Part shown: one piece after another, positions 1-10,517 of the stretch
How positions within the stretch are numbered: the stretch's first letter is position 1
Layout: every line of letters starts with the position of its first letter
Assembly (NCBI GenBank): GCA_019649035.1
Contig: BMAT01012953.1
Location: 102,306-124,076 of the forward strand
Source: Elysia marginata
Lineage: Eukaryota; Mollusca; Gastropoda; Plakobranchidae
DNA: 21,771 nt
Reading direction: 5' to 3'
Position numbers and translations under genes: made by a program
The notes under the pieces: model-generated
What the model saw: only the letters and a program-made list of their open reading frames with translations
Told to the model about the DNA's origin: nothing
Databases searched by the model: none

Positions 1-751
1 GTGGAAGGAAAACACCAGAACAGACAAAACGAAGTATACATTGAACTGAAGGATAGGGCAGGGATGTAGAGAAACACATTCACAATAAAAAAAATTATTT
101 AGTGTTTACAAAAGGGGAAAATGTAAAATGCATCTTTTCAGGCGTAAAACAGATGTAAAATGTTTCGATTAGTTTAGCATCCCCCGTAAGCTCCCTAGAT
201 GTACAAAGACAATCTGTAATTTAAAAATGAGACATCACGGCATCTTCACTTTGAGATGTTAAGAACATTAATAGCGAATAAATGATTGGCATGGAAAAAC
301 GACGAATAAAAAACGGCAATTGTGGTGATAATGATAACGACGCTGTTGACGAATATAACAGTGAGAGAGTCTTATTTCGCTCACTTCTTGCAAAAGGAAG
401 AAGAGAAGATGCACAGCTGTAGCACTCCAAAACAAATACAGTCAAACTGTGGATATTTAGATACAAAATATCATTCGTTTGCGTAGCAAAAATTAATTTT
501 AAAAAATCGACAACTCTAAGTGTTTGAAAATCCCTATCGTTGGGCGTGCGTGCTTAGTAAAAAGGGAAATCCTCAAGGCCTCTGGTTAATTGGCAGTATA
601 GCAACACAGAGGTCGAGCTGATGAAGGGGAAAGTTGAAAGGTCACTGTTGTATTTTACCGTCAGTTTCCTACCCTACCTTTCTTTTGGTCACTAGGGATT
701 CGGAGGCCACGGCCAGGCTGGGTAGGTGAAGAAAGAATAGTGTTGAGTTCT
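1..751. other. AT-rich non-coding stretch, nothing recognised
   Basis: The open frames here are short and have no codon-like structure, domain motif or paired splice signals that I can defend. No repeat family was recognised. It becomes purine-rich toward its right edge, where the (GA)n tract begins. Confidence 0.5.
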
Positions 752-789
752 AGAGGAGAGAGAGTAAGGAAAAAAGAGGGAGAGAGACA

Positions 790-825
<36 letters not shown>

Positions 826-826
826 T
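752..826. repeat. (GA)n purine tract, interrupted
   Basis: This is a 75-base almost pure purine run of GAGA blocks with a few CAG and TAAGGA interruptions. Its longest uninterrupted part is at about 803-825. Frames across it on the minus strand read as leucine/serine runs and are artefacts. Confidence 0.9.
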
Positions 827-1383
827 AGCTGAGAAAGCGCGGGGGTAGGGGCAGAGTATTCCTGTCAAAAAGAGAAAACGTAAACTTGTAGGCAACAAGG
901 CTTGAGAGTGAGCTAGCTAGACTTGGGCAGGTTTGGTTGCGCTGTTCGGTGTGGTCAGGGAATACAGGCAAACTCTTTAGCCTTACAGACAGGTAGAGAA
1001 AGTTGATACTTAGCAGAGGTCGCGAGAATAAAGAAAGATGCAGGTGCTGAAATGGCAGCTTCACCTTACGAGATGAGTGATGGCCACTGGGCTGGACTGT
1101 AGGATGAGGCTGAGAGGATCGTCAAGTTAGGCGAAAAAGACAAACTATGAAAATGAATAAATAGTTCGGTTGACCTTAATTAAGAAAAAAAATTGAAACG
1201 AGGTCTAGCTGGACAGAGACTGTGAACTATATAGATAGACAGAAAAATAGATAGATAAAAAGATTCTAGGCTTTTTTATGTTATGAAATGTAGTGCTCGG
1301 CCTGTCTAAGGAGCTTTTATATACACAATAGCCTGGAGACACAGTGTCGTGACAAAACTAAGGTAGGACTAGGCTATTATGTA
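827..1383. other. Non-coding stretch with a small degenerate GATA patch
   Basis: I see no gene. A short imperfect (GATA)n-like patch at about 1231-1260 resembles the large tract that follows and may be an older outlier of the same array. Confidence 0.45.
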
Positions 1384-1420
1384 TATAGATAGATATATAT
1401 AGAGAGAGACAAATAGATAT

Positions 1421-1461
<41 letters not shown>

Positions 1462-1482
1462 AAGATAAATAGATAGAGAGAC

Positions 1483-1553
<71 letters not shown>

Positions 1554-1600
1554 CAAATAGATAGATAGATAGATAGATAGATTGATTGATAGATAGATTG
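1384..1600. repeat. Compound (GATA)n / (GA)n microsatellite with an internal duplication
   Basis: About 215 bases are mostly GATA tetramers, with (GA)n blocks at 1401-1409 and about 1534-1552. The same 19-mer joining a GA block to GATA repeats occurs at 1401-1419 and 1545-1563. This suggests that a segment of about 144 bp was duplicated as a higher-order unit rather than only by single-tetramer slippage. The minus-strand open frames rich in Y, L, S and I are translations of this repeat. Confidence 0.95.
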
Positions 1601-3130
1601 AACCACCAAGTAAAAACCATACATCATTCGAGAAAGAACAAAAGAAAAGAGACAAGGCGAGAGAAAACGTGAGTATGTGTGAGAGGAGAGAGAGGTAGCA
1701 TTGGATGAAGAGAGTTGTTTTGTAATGATGAAACAGACTAAATAGAGGAAGAAAACAAACCTACGGAGAACGTGGTGTCAAATAAATGTAGACAGACTGC
1801 CAGGCGGATAAGCTCTCAGATAATGTTTGGAGAGAAGGCCTCATCGGAGCTTACACTTATTTAAGCATTAAAAAAATTATTGTACCCACACGTGAAGGGT
1901 AGCATGTAGAATTGGAGAGAGGGGGGTGGGGTGTTTTTAAGAAAGGGTAATGATGCATGTAGCAATGAGGGACAGCTGCAGTCAAAAGTTGTTTTTTTTT
2001 CATCTGTTTATGTCTTCCTAGACAAGCTTTGCGCGTGGATGAATGGTAGCCATGATTGGGCAGTGACTATTAAGTCATTACCCCAGCGTTTATTGTACCA
2101 ATAAATTACCAAAGTGTATAATACGCTTCAAAATACATGCAAATCTTATAGAGTAATTTCAATTTTATTGCAGAAAAGTTAAACAGTTTTAAAAAACAAT
2201 TCAGGCTTTTCATGTATTTGTAAAATAAATTATTCATTTAAAAAAAGAGAAGATTTAACTTTTACGCACAACATAGTTTTTGACTGAATTCTGGCCGCAT
2301 CTGTCGATGGTTTTAACTTTTATATTCTCGTTTTTAAAAATTGATTAGCACGATTGTATCTACGTGTCCTGGGTGGACACAACCCGTAACATAATCTTTG
2401 GACAAATGAAACTAGATTCCTATGTCGGAATGAGTGGACATTAACCTATGTGGTAACATCACCACGAAGCCGTGGGCGGGAGTTTGTTTACTTGCCGACT
2501 TAACCTTTTTTGTTTAGCCTGACAGTTTGTCTTTTACCATGAAACCAAACAAAGAACCTATCGATCGACTTCATAGAATTGTAATTAAAAAGAATACGAC
2601 TTATTTACCTAGACGACTGCTCAATGAAAACATCTCCTGTCTAGGCAAAGAAACATTTGGTATGAAAATGGACGCTACTTGAGGATGATATGTGATTAGG
2701 ATGATTACCTACATGCGTTTTGCCTGTAGACTACTTATTGCTTGCTTTCTTTCAACGGTTTAAAATATTGTCCTACCTTTCTTCCCTTTTTCCCTACATT
2801 GTACTTTCAATTTACAACAGCTCAGCAACCTCGTATAAACTTAACAACTCCTATTTGCAATTTTCTTATGGCACCAGCATGATCAGGTATTCAATCCTTT
2901 AGGATGTTCCCTCCGACCTTTGAGATCAGGAAAAGGTTTTCTCTTTGTGCCAAGGCTTCCTAAAAAATCCAAGTTTGATAGAAGCAAGAGAAATGAAGTC
3001 GGCAGTAATTTCAGGTATCAGAAATCTGCCTTCACTTAAAGTCGGTGCAATCCTGCTTTCTCTTTTTTTTTTGAGGATTATTATTTTACTTTTTTCCCCT
3101 TGACTTTACTTTTCGTTATTTTCTCGACGT
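1601..3130. other. AT-rich non-coding stretch, no gene recognised
   Basis: It contains small purine-rich patches (about 1675-1696), a G-rich run at 1919-1931 and a 6-bp-arm hairpin at 2364-2380 (GTGTCC/GGACAC). The 60-codon plus-strand frame at 2720-2902 has low-complexity hydrophobic content and no supporting signals. Confidence 0.45.
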
Positions 3131-3316
3131 TGATTGGTGGACGAGACTGTAGGTGGAGCTCTGGCGTCTGCTCACTGGCCGACACGTCTGCTAGGGCCTG
3201 GCATGTGCGGAAGTGATATAGGCTTGTGCCTACACTGACCTGCCGATGACCCTAACCTTTCTAGTCTACGCGCCGGGCTTTTGACGGATGCTTCCAGGGG
3301 ACGATCTGAATCAGAA
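3131..3316. other. GC-richer island of unknown function
   Basis: About 185 bp are clearly richer in G+C and CpG than their surroundings. They contain an ETS-core motif (GCGGAAGTG at about 3208-3216). A 108-codon minus-strand frame crosses it, but part of that frame is the adjacent (GA)n tract and I recognise no domain. It could be an exon, a regulatory element or a fragment of an old repeat. Confidence 0.25.
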
Positions 3317-3318
3317 TG

Positions 3319-3340
3319 AGAGAGAGAGAGAGAGAGAGAT
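3319..3340. repeat. (GA)n microsatellite
   Basis: A pure GA dinucleotide run of about 11 units. Confidence 0.9.
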
Positions 3341-4305
3341 GCGATGAAAGTGTACACGTTCGGCTTGACCAATCTGACTAGAGTTAAAGAAGCAAACAAA
3401 AAATTATCTTGGCGGCGTGGGTAAAGGTAGGCAGGGTTGATACCTGCAATAGAAACGCTTTTTAAAAAGGATTTTTGAATTTGGTGAAAAGCATGCAAGG
3501 AGGTGAAGAAAATAGATGTAAGTTTATGACTGTCGTCACATTTGGTAGGAACTTGTTAAAAATTAATAAAGTTGCGTGTCTGGTAGGTATTATTCACATA
3601 ACTATGGATTCAAAGGTTTAAATGTACCTCAAGGCTGACCTGGATTTATAATAAAGCAGATCGCAAGCCAAGTCAATCATGTAACGAGCCTAAAATTAAT
3701 GCACGTCGCAGTAAAAACATAATCGATTACAAAAAGTTTACATAATGTTTGCGCATAGTAATTAGTATTTGCGATTTGGGTTTTTAACAAAGTATCTAAA
3801 TATTTTAGACAGTAAGTTCTATCTTCGAATTAACCAAAGGCGAGTAGTTAAATATACAAAAAAAAAGAGAAAAAACAACAGGAGTGACTTTTCTAATCCA
3901 AGAACATTCCAAAACGTTAAGCTCCTCCTTTCAACTGCTCCGTTTTTTCAACCGAACCGCCCTTTCTGAATTCCTGGAGATATTTTCCATTTTGCCATAT
4001 TGGCCAAATTGGCAACAAAATTTGACGTCTAACCTAGAGGCAACATTTGAAATTAATGTTAATAGAATAGATATTGTTATGGTGAATATTTTGAGAGTGA
4101 AAAAAAAACTTATGAAAAAAATTCTTTTACGTTTCCTGATATTCACCTATGCAATGGTTAATGGAGAGAAACCAAGAGGGACATTAGTTTGCTTGGTTAA
4201 AAAAAAAAGTAAATGTATAATGAAAAACCCACAGGTCAAAAAGCTGGATACGAGGATTTAGTAAGGGTGATGACCGAGAAAGAAACAGATAGAGAGCGGC
4301 ACAGA
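3341..4305. other. AT-rich non-coding stretch, no gene recognised
   Basis: Several overlapping short frames occur on both strands around 3769-4261. They are lysine/phenylalanine-rich, as expected from A/T runs, and mutually exclusive. I see no paired splice sites and no recognisable protein motif. Confidence 0.45.
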
Positions 4306-4327
4306 GGGTGGGGTGGGGAGGGGAGGG
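4306..4327 (+). other. Predicted G-quadruplex motif
   Basis: Five runs of 3-4 guanines on the plus strand (4306-4308, 4310-4313, 4315-4318, 4320-4323, 4325-4327) are each separated by a single T or A. Single-nucleotide loops are the arrangement associated with very stable quadruplexes. Whether it folds in vivo is not known. Confidence 0.75.
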
Positions 4328-4466
4328 TTCATCTAATCTGTTTTCGATGTAAGCTGCTGTGGGCAGACCGTCACTGCTACCCTGACCAATCGCAACGCTA
4401 GTCTTGCCACATGTGCACCGGCCTCTGTAGATACTGAGATACAGGACCATCATGGCGATTCTAGCA

Positions 4467-4486
4467 TGTGTGTGTGTGTGTGTGTG
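4467..4486. repeat. (TG)n microsatellite
   Basis: About ten TG units. The translated (TH)n run in the minus-strand frame at 4184-4642 comes from this repeat. Confidence 0.9.
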
Positions 4487-5501
4487 CTCATAATGTACAT
4501 TGCAACTCAAAGCTGGGCTGAAAAAAGTAAAGGAAGCGAAGGCACTTTTTGTGCTGTATGATCCCTTTTTTTGCCTCGTGATTCCATAAAAAAAACTCCA
4601 TAGTCGAGAGGGCGGGTGTTTCTGGAGGAAAACAAAGCTCAAATTCTTCTTTACATTTTGGCTTTTGCAATCTCCGCCACTCGCTCCTCAGGTTAAAAAC
4701 AAATCCAAACAAAACCTAATAATCTTCAACCAGGATTTTAAGATGCTTATTTTTATAAAATTTACTCTCTTTTTATTCTGATTTGAACTTTTGACTAGCT
4801 GTCAGCCATTCAGTGTCAATTTACATCATCTCACAGTCACAAAACAAACTACCACCTCAAGAAATCTTATCTACTACAATATTATCAATTGCATAGTCCT
4901 CATTTTGCAAGTATTTTTTTATTTTATTGGCTTAAGTTCAAAGCAGTATAGCATCTTCTTTGATCTAGTGTTATTTTGTAGCGCAGCAAACAGTGCTGTA
5001 GTGATCTCACGAAGAGTAGTAACAAAGCACCGTTTTGCTCTAACTCCATCTTAGACTTGCACGGTCTTGGTTTGAAAAGTGCAGTTTATTGAGGCTGAAA
5101 TTTTCATACAAGATAATCCAGGATTAGAGTCATCACCCAAGTCTTAACAATGTTTACCTCTTTATGTTTGACTGTTAACTTATAGAACCCTTCGCGGTGA
5201 TCCAACTTATCCAAAAAGTTAAAATGACAATTTTATAGAACAATACAAAGCATATGCGACTGTTTCTAAACATTTTGTGCTCTCACGAATGCCTTGGCCG
5301 GCCCTATCTATTTCACGCTTAAAAAGAAATTTTGAAATGCAAAAAAAATGATAAAAAAGATAAACAAGTGCTACCATCTCTTATCGCCATTTAAATCCAA
5401 CTACAATAGGACAAGAAAGATTAATTGGAAAAACCCCAGAAAACGATATTTTAAAAACGACCTTCAACTGTTTTATACACTTTGCCATTTAAATTGTTCT
5501 A
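4487..5501. other. AT-rich non-coding stretch, no gene recognised
   Basis: Only short unsupported frames occur here. No repeat family was recognised up to the left boundary of the MITE copy at 5504. Confidence 0.45.
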
Positions 5502-5503
5502 TA

Positions 5504-5786
5504 GGGAATGAGATTTCAACATGAGTAGCGGAACTTTCTTGGTGTCTCTCCACTATCTTATGAATACAAATATTACAATCTTTTAAAATTTATGCGACAG
5601 ATTTATTTTGAAGATAAATTTTTTATTTAGCTCTATAGTTTTTAAGTTCTAGATGTCAAATCGTTTATAAAAGTAAGAAACTTACCCTACAATCTAGGTC
5701 TAGGTTACAATAACCACTATAGTATTTTGGAGTGTTGTCTTCTGGAAAATTGACGTTACTCTTGTTTTACCTCTAATCTCATTCCC
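5504..5786 (+). mobile_element. MITE copy 1: TIR GGGAATGAGATT, TA target site
   Basis: This is a 283-bp non-coding element bounded by the perfect inverted repeat GGGAATGAGATT (5504-5515) and its complement AATCTCATTCCC (5775-5786). It is flanked by TA on each side (5502-5503, 5787-5788), as expected for a TA target-site duplication. A second copy lies in the opposite orientation at 15664-16051. The two share long blocks, including an identical 27-mer at 5592-5618 / 15843-15869. Relative to copy 2 this copy lacks roughly 100 bp just inside its left end. It has no transposase frame and so is non-autonomous. A TA target suggests, but does not prove, mobilisation by a Tc1/mariner-type transposase. 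Confidence 0.88.
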
Positions 5787-5788
5787 TA

Positions 5789-7316
5789 TACCGTTTCCAA
5801 CAAGTCTCTTGACCATTTCACACATCAGATCCTTGCGTGAAATGTCACCATGTGCCCTCATCGATGTAAGCTACCGATAGTGTCTTAAGCTCTGGTATTC
5901 TGTAGGAGCATCACACCTTTCTTAAAACCTCAATTCAAACACAAACTTCGAGACCAGAAGACAAAATGTAGTGACCACGATAACAGGCGGGAGTAATTTA
6001 GTGATATCTTGAGTTGGTGACGGTTAAGGGAGAGTGTGACATTCTTAATAATATGCTAAAACATGCGGTTCTCAACTTTTTGTTGTCGTCAGTATAACTG
6101 TATCAATAGGACTAGAATTTTCGTCTATGCAGTTAACTAAAAAGGCAGTTGTCATCATCTTAAATGATGAAAAAAATAATAAAAAATTAGATATCTGTCA
6201 GTTGAGATTAACTGATGAATTAAGACTTTGTTTAAGTAAAGAGCTATTATAAGAAACATGAGAGTTTTTACTTTTGTGAAAAACTAATAGAATAATTTTG
6301 GATGGTCATTTTGCGTTAGCCTGTTGTTTTTACAAAAGAGTTTTTTTGCGTTCTGTTGTTCGAATTGATCTGCTCTTACTTTACAAAGGCCCCTGGGTAG
6401 CATGAAAAATAAATGATGTACATCATGGTCGGACTGTAACCTTTCCACACCGCAAAACCAACAGTACTCGTGGAGAAAACACCGTGTCTGTCCGCTGGTT
6501 TGTTGGCCTAGCTTACGTTTAGCAAGCGATTTGTCCACAGACAAGGTCGTTCTTCAACTATACTTAATTGAAAAGAAATTAACCCTCTCCCATCAAAAAG
6601 CTGTTCATTCATTCTCAATACATGGGCATTCTGTTATAAAATTGATGGTTTCTACGCAGCGCCAGGCACAGTGTATTTTATTCTTCCTATGCATTGTAGC
6701 AACAACAAAAACCATGGATATCATAAAGGCAGTGGTCATTAGATTCGTCACATTGAGGACTTTACAGTTCTTTTTTCTTGTTTTTTTTTTCATAATGACC
6801 ATTTTAGCATAAGCACAATAGTGAATGTTGGGGTTTTGAAGTGAAGCGAGCATGTTAGAAATTAATGAGGCGTAAAGATGAGAATCTAAGGCTAACAGCG
6901 AGTGTCAAAAATTTCATCAATCTATCAATGCTGGCTATCGTCCTCAACCAATACACTTCGCAAGTATAGTATGAAGACTTTTTTATGCGTTTTTAAATTT
7001 CTCTTTCGGCAAACTTTTTATTCCGTCCTCTTTGCTCTATTCATCGCAATCTATGTTTATTCCCGTACTTATTTCCACGCCTCGTGAAACTGCAATTTAT
7101 AATCTATATTTACGCCTGTGGTTTACTAAAGGCCCAAAATTATAATGCTCGAGCACTGTAATTCATTGGTAAATAATAATGCTTCTTGTGTGGTCTCGCG
7201 CTCAGGGTAACAAGTTTATAAAAAGTTTTCGCTTGCAATATCGCCACTTTGTATCAAGTTCGTTTAGCTATACCAGTGTATTGTTGCCATGTCCCAATTT
7301 ATCATGGAGTATACAT
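5789..7316. other. AT-rich non-coding stretch, no gene recognised
   Basis: It includes a short hairpin-forming sequence around 6155-6173 (TCATCAT / ATGATGA). The frames at 6284-6544 (minus) and 6531-6853 (both strands) show no domain motif and no convincing exon boundaries. Confidence 0.45.
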
Positions 7317-7496
7317 GTCTATCTATCTATCTATCTTCCTATTTATCTATCTATCTTCCTATCTGTCTATCTTCCTATCTATCTATCTATCTTTATATCT
7401 ATCTATATATCTTCCTATCTATCTATCTATCTACCTATCTATCTATCTACCTACCTACTTAGCTACTTATCTCTCTATATCTTTCTTACTATCTAC
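7317..7496. repeat. (CTAT)n compound microsatellite
   Basis: About 180 bases of CTAT/TATC tetramers with recurrent CTTC, CTAC and CTGT variants. It is the strand complement of the GATA tract at 1384-1600, so the two form a dispersed inverted pair. The Y/L/S/I-rich plus-strand frames here are repeat translations. Confidence 0.95.
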
Positions 7497-7690
7497 ATTC
7501 CCCTTCATCTCACTGTTCTCAACTCGATGACCTAACTAATGATTAAAATAAAGTATTTCAGCGCCACGGTGATCTCCAAATCCACTCGCTCCGTGAATGA
7601 GAAGGCTTGAGAACAAACGTGAACGACAAAAAGTCCTGAAATTAAAAAAAGACTGAATATTTGGTGATGCTTTGACCTTTTTAGTCAAGG

Positions 7691-7692
<2 letters not shown>

Positions 7693-7738
<46 letters not shown>

Positions 7739-7749
7739 TGTGTGTGTGT
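7693..7749. repeat. (GA)n followed by (TG)n
   Basis: A pure GA run of about 22 units (7693-7736) switches directly to TG units (7737-7749) and then to an AT-alternating segment (7750-7765). Confidence 0.95.
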
Positions 7750-7760
7750 TTATATATATG

Positions 7761-7769
7761 TATAAAAGG
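7761..7769 (+). promoter_or_regulatory. TATA-box-like sequence after a GA tract
   Basis: TATAAAAGG matches the TATA-box consensus and lies 25 bp downstream of a 44-base GAGA run. GAGA plus TATA is a known animal core-promoter arrangement. However, no initiator, first exon or reading frame could be tied to it, and chance occurrence in AT-alternating DNA is likely. Confidence 0.15.
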
Positions 7770-8757
7770 TTTAGGATTTTGAAAGTTTAAAGCTAGGATA
7801 TTGAGAAGAGGGGAAAATAATCTAAGTTGGTTAGATGAAAAAGAGCAAAAAAAAAGTTTGAAGTAAGACAGAAAGAGATCGGGGATTGTGAAAGAGGGGG
7901 AGAGGTGAGAGAGATAGAGTGTATGTGAGGGTTGAGAAGGAGGAAATCCATTTCAGCGTACCGAGTCTGTGATAAGGCTCATTAATAAGCCATGACCACG
8001 GTCAGTTGGTGTGGGAAGGAGATAGTCCACAAATACAGACAAGAACAATACCACTCCGTGTTTGTCTAAGGGTTGGGGGGAGTGGAGAGAAAGAAATACA
8101 TCAATGATAAAAAGAGAGCAAGAGAGTGAAAATACATGTGGAGTTAGGACGTGTGCGCTGGCAGACAATAAGAACATCTAAACTAATGAAGGGAAAAGAA
8201 AGAAACAGAATGACACGCGAAGTATTGGCCTGACAACAGGGGAAGTAACCGCCTTCACGTCGCTGTGTCTCCTGGGAAAGCAGTGGCATATGTGAGCTAA
8301 ATGCATCAACTATGGGCTAAAGAAGGAGTGAGTTATTCGGCGTGCATGGTTAACTTCTGGGAATTAGGACAGAAAACCATAAAATTTAGTTTAACTTGAG
8401 ACAGATTAAGTCTGAAATCCAGTTGTATAAGCAGTCAAAAATAGCGATGTTCTATTTTGGAATTCAAATGGTTTTCAAAATGTGATTAAGACTTTCTTCA
8501 GAAAAGGGTATGGTTTACTTGTAAAGATCTATCAAGATAACATGAAAAGGGAAAAAAATGCTTAAATTGCTTATGTAAAGAAAATGACTCTTTTGTAGGT
8601 GTAATGGATCAGACAACGCATCTTGAAATTACCAAAACTTTGACATTTAGAAAAAAAAACCCATCCTAGTCTTCAATCCCATTCTCTCCACAGCTCCAAC
8701 ATTTGTAATGGCAGTATGCAGTGTTAGGTAGGGCAGTTTTTAAAGTCGGTTACGTTT
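7770..8757. other. Purine-biased then AT-rich non-coding stretch
   Basis: The plus strand at about 7800-7950 is strongly purine-rich without a clean repeat. The remainder has only short minus-strand frames with no motif. No gene recognised. Confidence 0.4.
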
Positions 8758-8810
8758 GTATATATATATACATATACATATATACATATAGCAGTAGCAG
8801 CAGCAGCAGC
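8758..8810. repeat. (TA)n/(CATA)n joined to (GCA)n
   Basis: An alternating T/A and CATATA segment (8758-8790) abuts a GCA trinucleotide tract (8791-8810). A truncated CAG-type continuation follows to 8820. Confidence 0.85.
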
Positions 8811-8838
8811 AGGCCAGCAGCTGAGTGTTTCGCCCGTC

Positions 8839-8880
8839 ATGGCCCGCCAAACAGAGCGAGCCCGACTACTTGATTGTTCG
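8839..8880 (+). CDS. Possible 14-codon first coding exon with a strong splice donor
   Basis: An ATG followed by G (cgtcATGG) opens a frame of exactly 14 codons reading MARQTERARLLDCS. It ends in phase 0 at a perfect intron consensus, GTAAGT, at 8881-8886. The segment is much GC-richer than the DNA to its left. It follows a TATA-like repeat and a GCA tract that could serve as promoter and 5' UTR. Against it, the peptide is too short to judge by composition. Chance occurrence of ATG plus donor in 20 kb is plausible, and I find no phase-matched next exon. It does not join directly to the exon at 16826, which needs phase 1. Treat it as a hypothesis only; I recognise no family. Confidence 0.18.
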
Positions 8881-9253
8881 GTAAGTGTCACGCGATACGC
8901 TCCAAACGGGGCCAACCAATAATCTTTGGTGGTCATCGCCACAAGACAAAGGCTGGTGGACGGCCCAACACAAGAGGCAAGGCCCTCCCGCTGAAGAGAA
9001 AAAAGCCACGATAAAAAAAAGTTACACAAAAGATAAGAGTGGAGCAAAAATGGTAAAGACTTTTAAAAAACATGACGACCAATGGCACCGGACAGGAAAA
9101 AAAGAAGGGGAAAAAACGGAATAGAACATGCAGAAAAAGGGGGAAGGGGTAGGAAACAAGGAAGATTATAGGTGGCATGCGCAGCTGAACACGCATGCAG
9201 TCATCAACCGGAAGACAAAGGGAACCTATTCTGTACGCGTCTGGCTGGAGAAG

Positions 9254-9282
9254 CTAGGCCTAACCTAAGTCTATAGGCCTAG
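9254..9282. repeat. Perfect 9-bp inverted repeat CTAGGCCTA / TAGGCCTAG
   Basis: The left arm is at 9254-9262 and the right arm at 9274-9282, with an 11-base spacer. Each arm is itself nearly palindromic, so hairpin or cruciform pairing is possible. There is no evidence of a terminator or other function. Confidence 0.7.
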
Positions 9283-10414
9283 ATGATGACCTTCCCCCGA
9301 CCTGCTATCTTTCTAGAGCTTGGTCAGACTTCTGCCGTCGTTTGCGTACATCTGCCGCTCTCTACATCAGTCCAACATGGCACTCATGATAATGGCGGGA
9401 GGAACAGATGTTTCATAATATCTAATCTCATATGCACCACTATAGTTTCAACACACACATTTCAAACAATAATTAATAAACGTTATTTCTGGTTGTATTT
9501 ATGAACACGCGCGTCATTTTATTATAATAAAACCGTATAATTACGACAGTCATAATTCATTTGAATACCCTACCTGTTTTTTTTTCCTTTGGTCTTCCTC
9601 CCCCTCGCTCCTCAAAACTTTTCTTTTGTGCTCTGTTTCCTATACACCTGTGTTATTTCAAGCATGATGAAATATTTTTGGGTGCAAGGCTTAAACTTAT
9701 TTGACTGTAATCTAAAAGATCTGGCTTTAATGTAAAAAATAAAATTAATATTGATATGAGTAGCATAAGAAATTCGATCTTTGCAGACTGAAAAAAAACT
9801 AGTGATGTAGCAAGTGTTTTTACAATAAGAAAACAAACAAAAAAAATAACTGTAATTAGGCCTACAGCGCCTCAGGGCACACGTATGATAAGATGTATCT
9901 TGAGATGGGTTTGCAGAATGTAGTCTAAAAAATAATATTTATATTTATCGATTAGTATAAGAATAAATAGTGGAGGCAGTCACTGCGCAATTCAAATAAA
10001 TGAAAGATTCTAAAGATATGAAAATAGCAGTGGAGAGGAGTAGGCTTTAAGTGGAAATGCTCGAAATATGACGCTTTTAGTGTGATTGAAATCATCGACT
10101 TATAGTAGCTTCGGCACCCACCGCTTTGCCACAAAGTGAAACAGAGCTTATACCATGTCGCCACAAAGTTAGCAAAACAAACTTATGGCCAGTAGAGTTA
10201 CAGTTATATGTCAAGCCTGTTGAGCACAAGCCCATTAGATTATAATTATAATTATAAGAACGACTAATATATCACAATCAGTGAAAAACAAAACAGCCTT
10301 CTCCTAATCTTAATTACGAGCAGCTGGTATTCTGATTGAAATCGGATACCTCACAAAAGTTGTTAACGTTTGAAACATCATCTCTGGTGCATTTTTGTGT
10401 ATTCTTTATTGCAA
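9283..10414. other. AT-rich non-coding stretch, no gene recognised
   Basis: Short frames only (plus 9283-9504, minus 9612-9836 and 9952-10164), with no motif and no exon boundary signals. The left edge is the tail of a GC-richer zone that begins near 8800. Confidence 0.45.
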
Positions 10415-10422
10415 GTTTTTAT

Positions 10423-10479
10423 GTAAGGCGCTTTGAGCTACCATAGAAAAATGAGTGATATAAATGTTATTTACTATTA

Positions 10480-10517
<38 letters not shown>
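10423..10517 (+). mobile_element. 3' terminal fragment of an L2/CR1-type LINE or partner SINE
   Basis: The sequence GTAAGGCGCTTTGAG (10423-10437), then a GATATAAATGTTATTTA-like segment, then (ATT)n, is the characteristic 3' end of L2/CR1-clade LINEs and the SINEs that share their tails. The microsatellite lies downstream, so the element is on the plus strand. I see no reverse-transcriptase motif upstream, so only the last 100 bp or so is present, or the body has diverged beyond recognition. Confidence 0.65.

Noticed and set aside
1358..1655. Three overlapping 83-92 codon minus-strand frames rich in Y, I, S and L
   Set aside because: They are translations of the GATA/GA microsatellite in all three frames.
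3172..3498. 108-codon minus-strand frame
   Set aside because: It includes the translated GA repeat and has no recognisable motif. The GC-rich part was kept only as an island of unknown function.
4184..4642. 152-codon minus-strand frame, the longest in the window
   Set aside because: It contains the translated TG repeat, low-complexity F/S runs and no recognised domain. No splice or promoter support was found and other frames overlap it.
7179..7535. 93- and 118-codon plus-strand frames
   Set aside because: Most of their length is the translated CTAT repeat. The remaining N-terminal parts show no motif.
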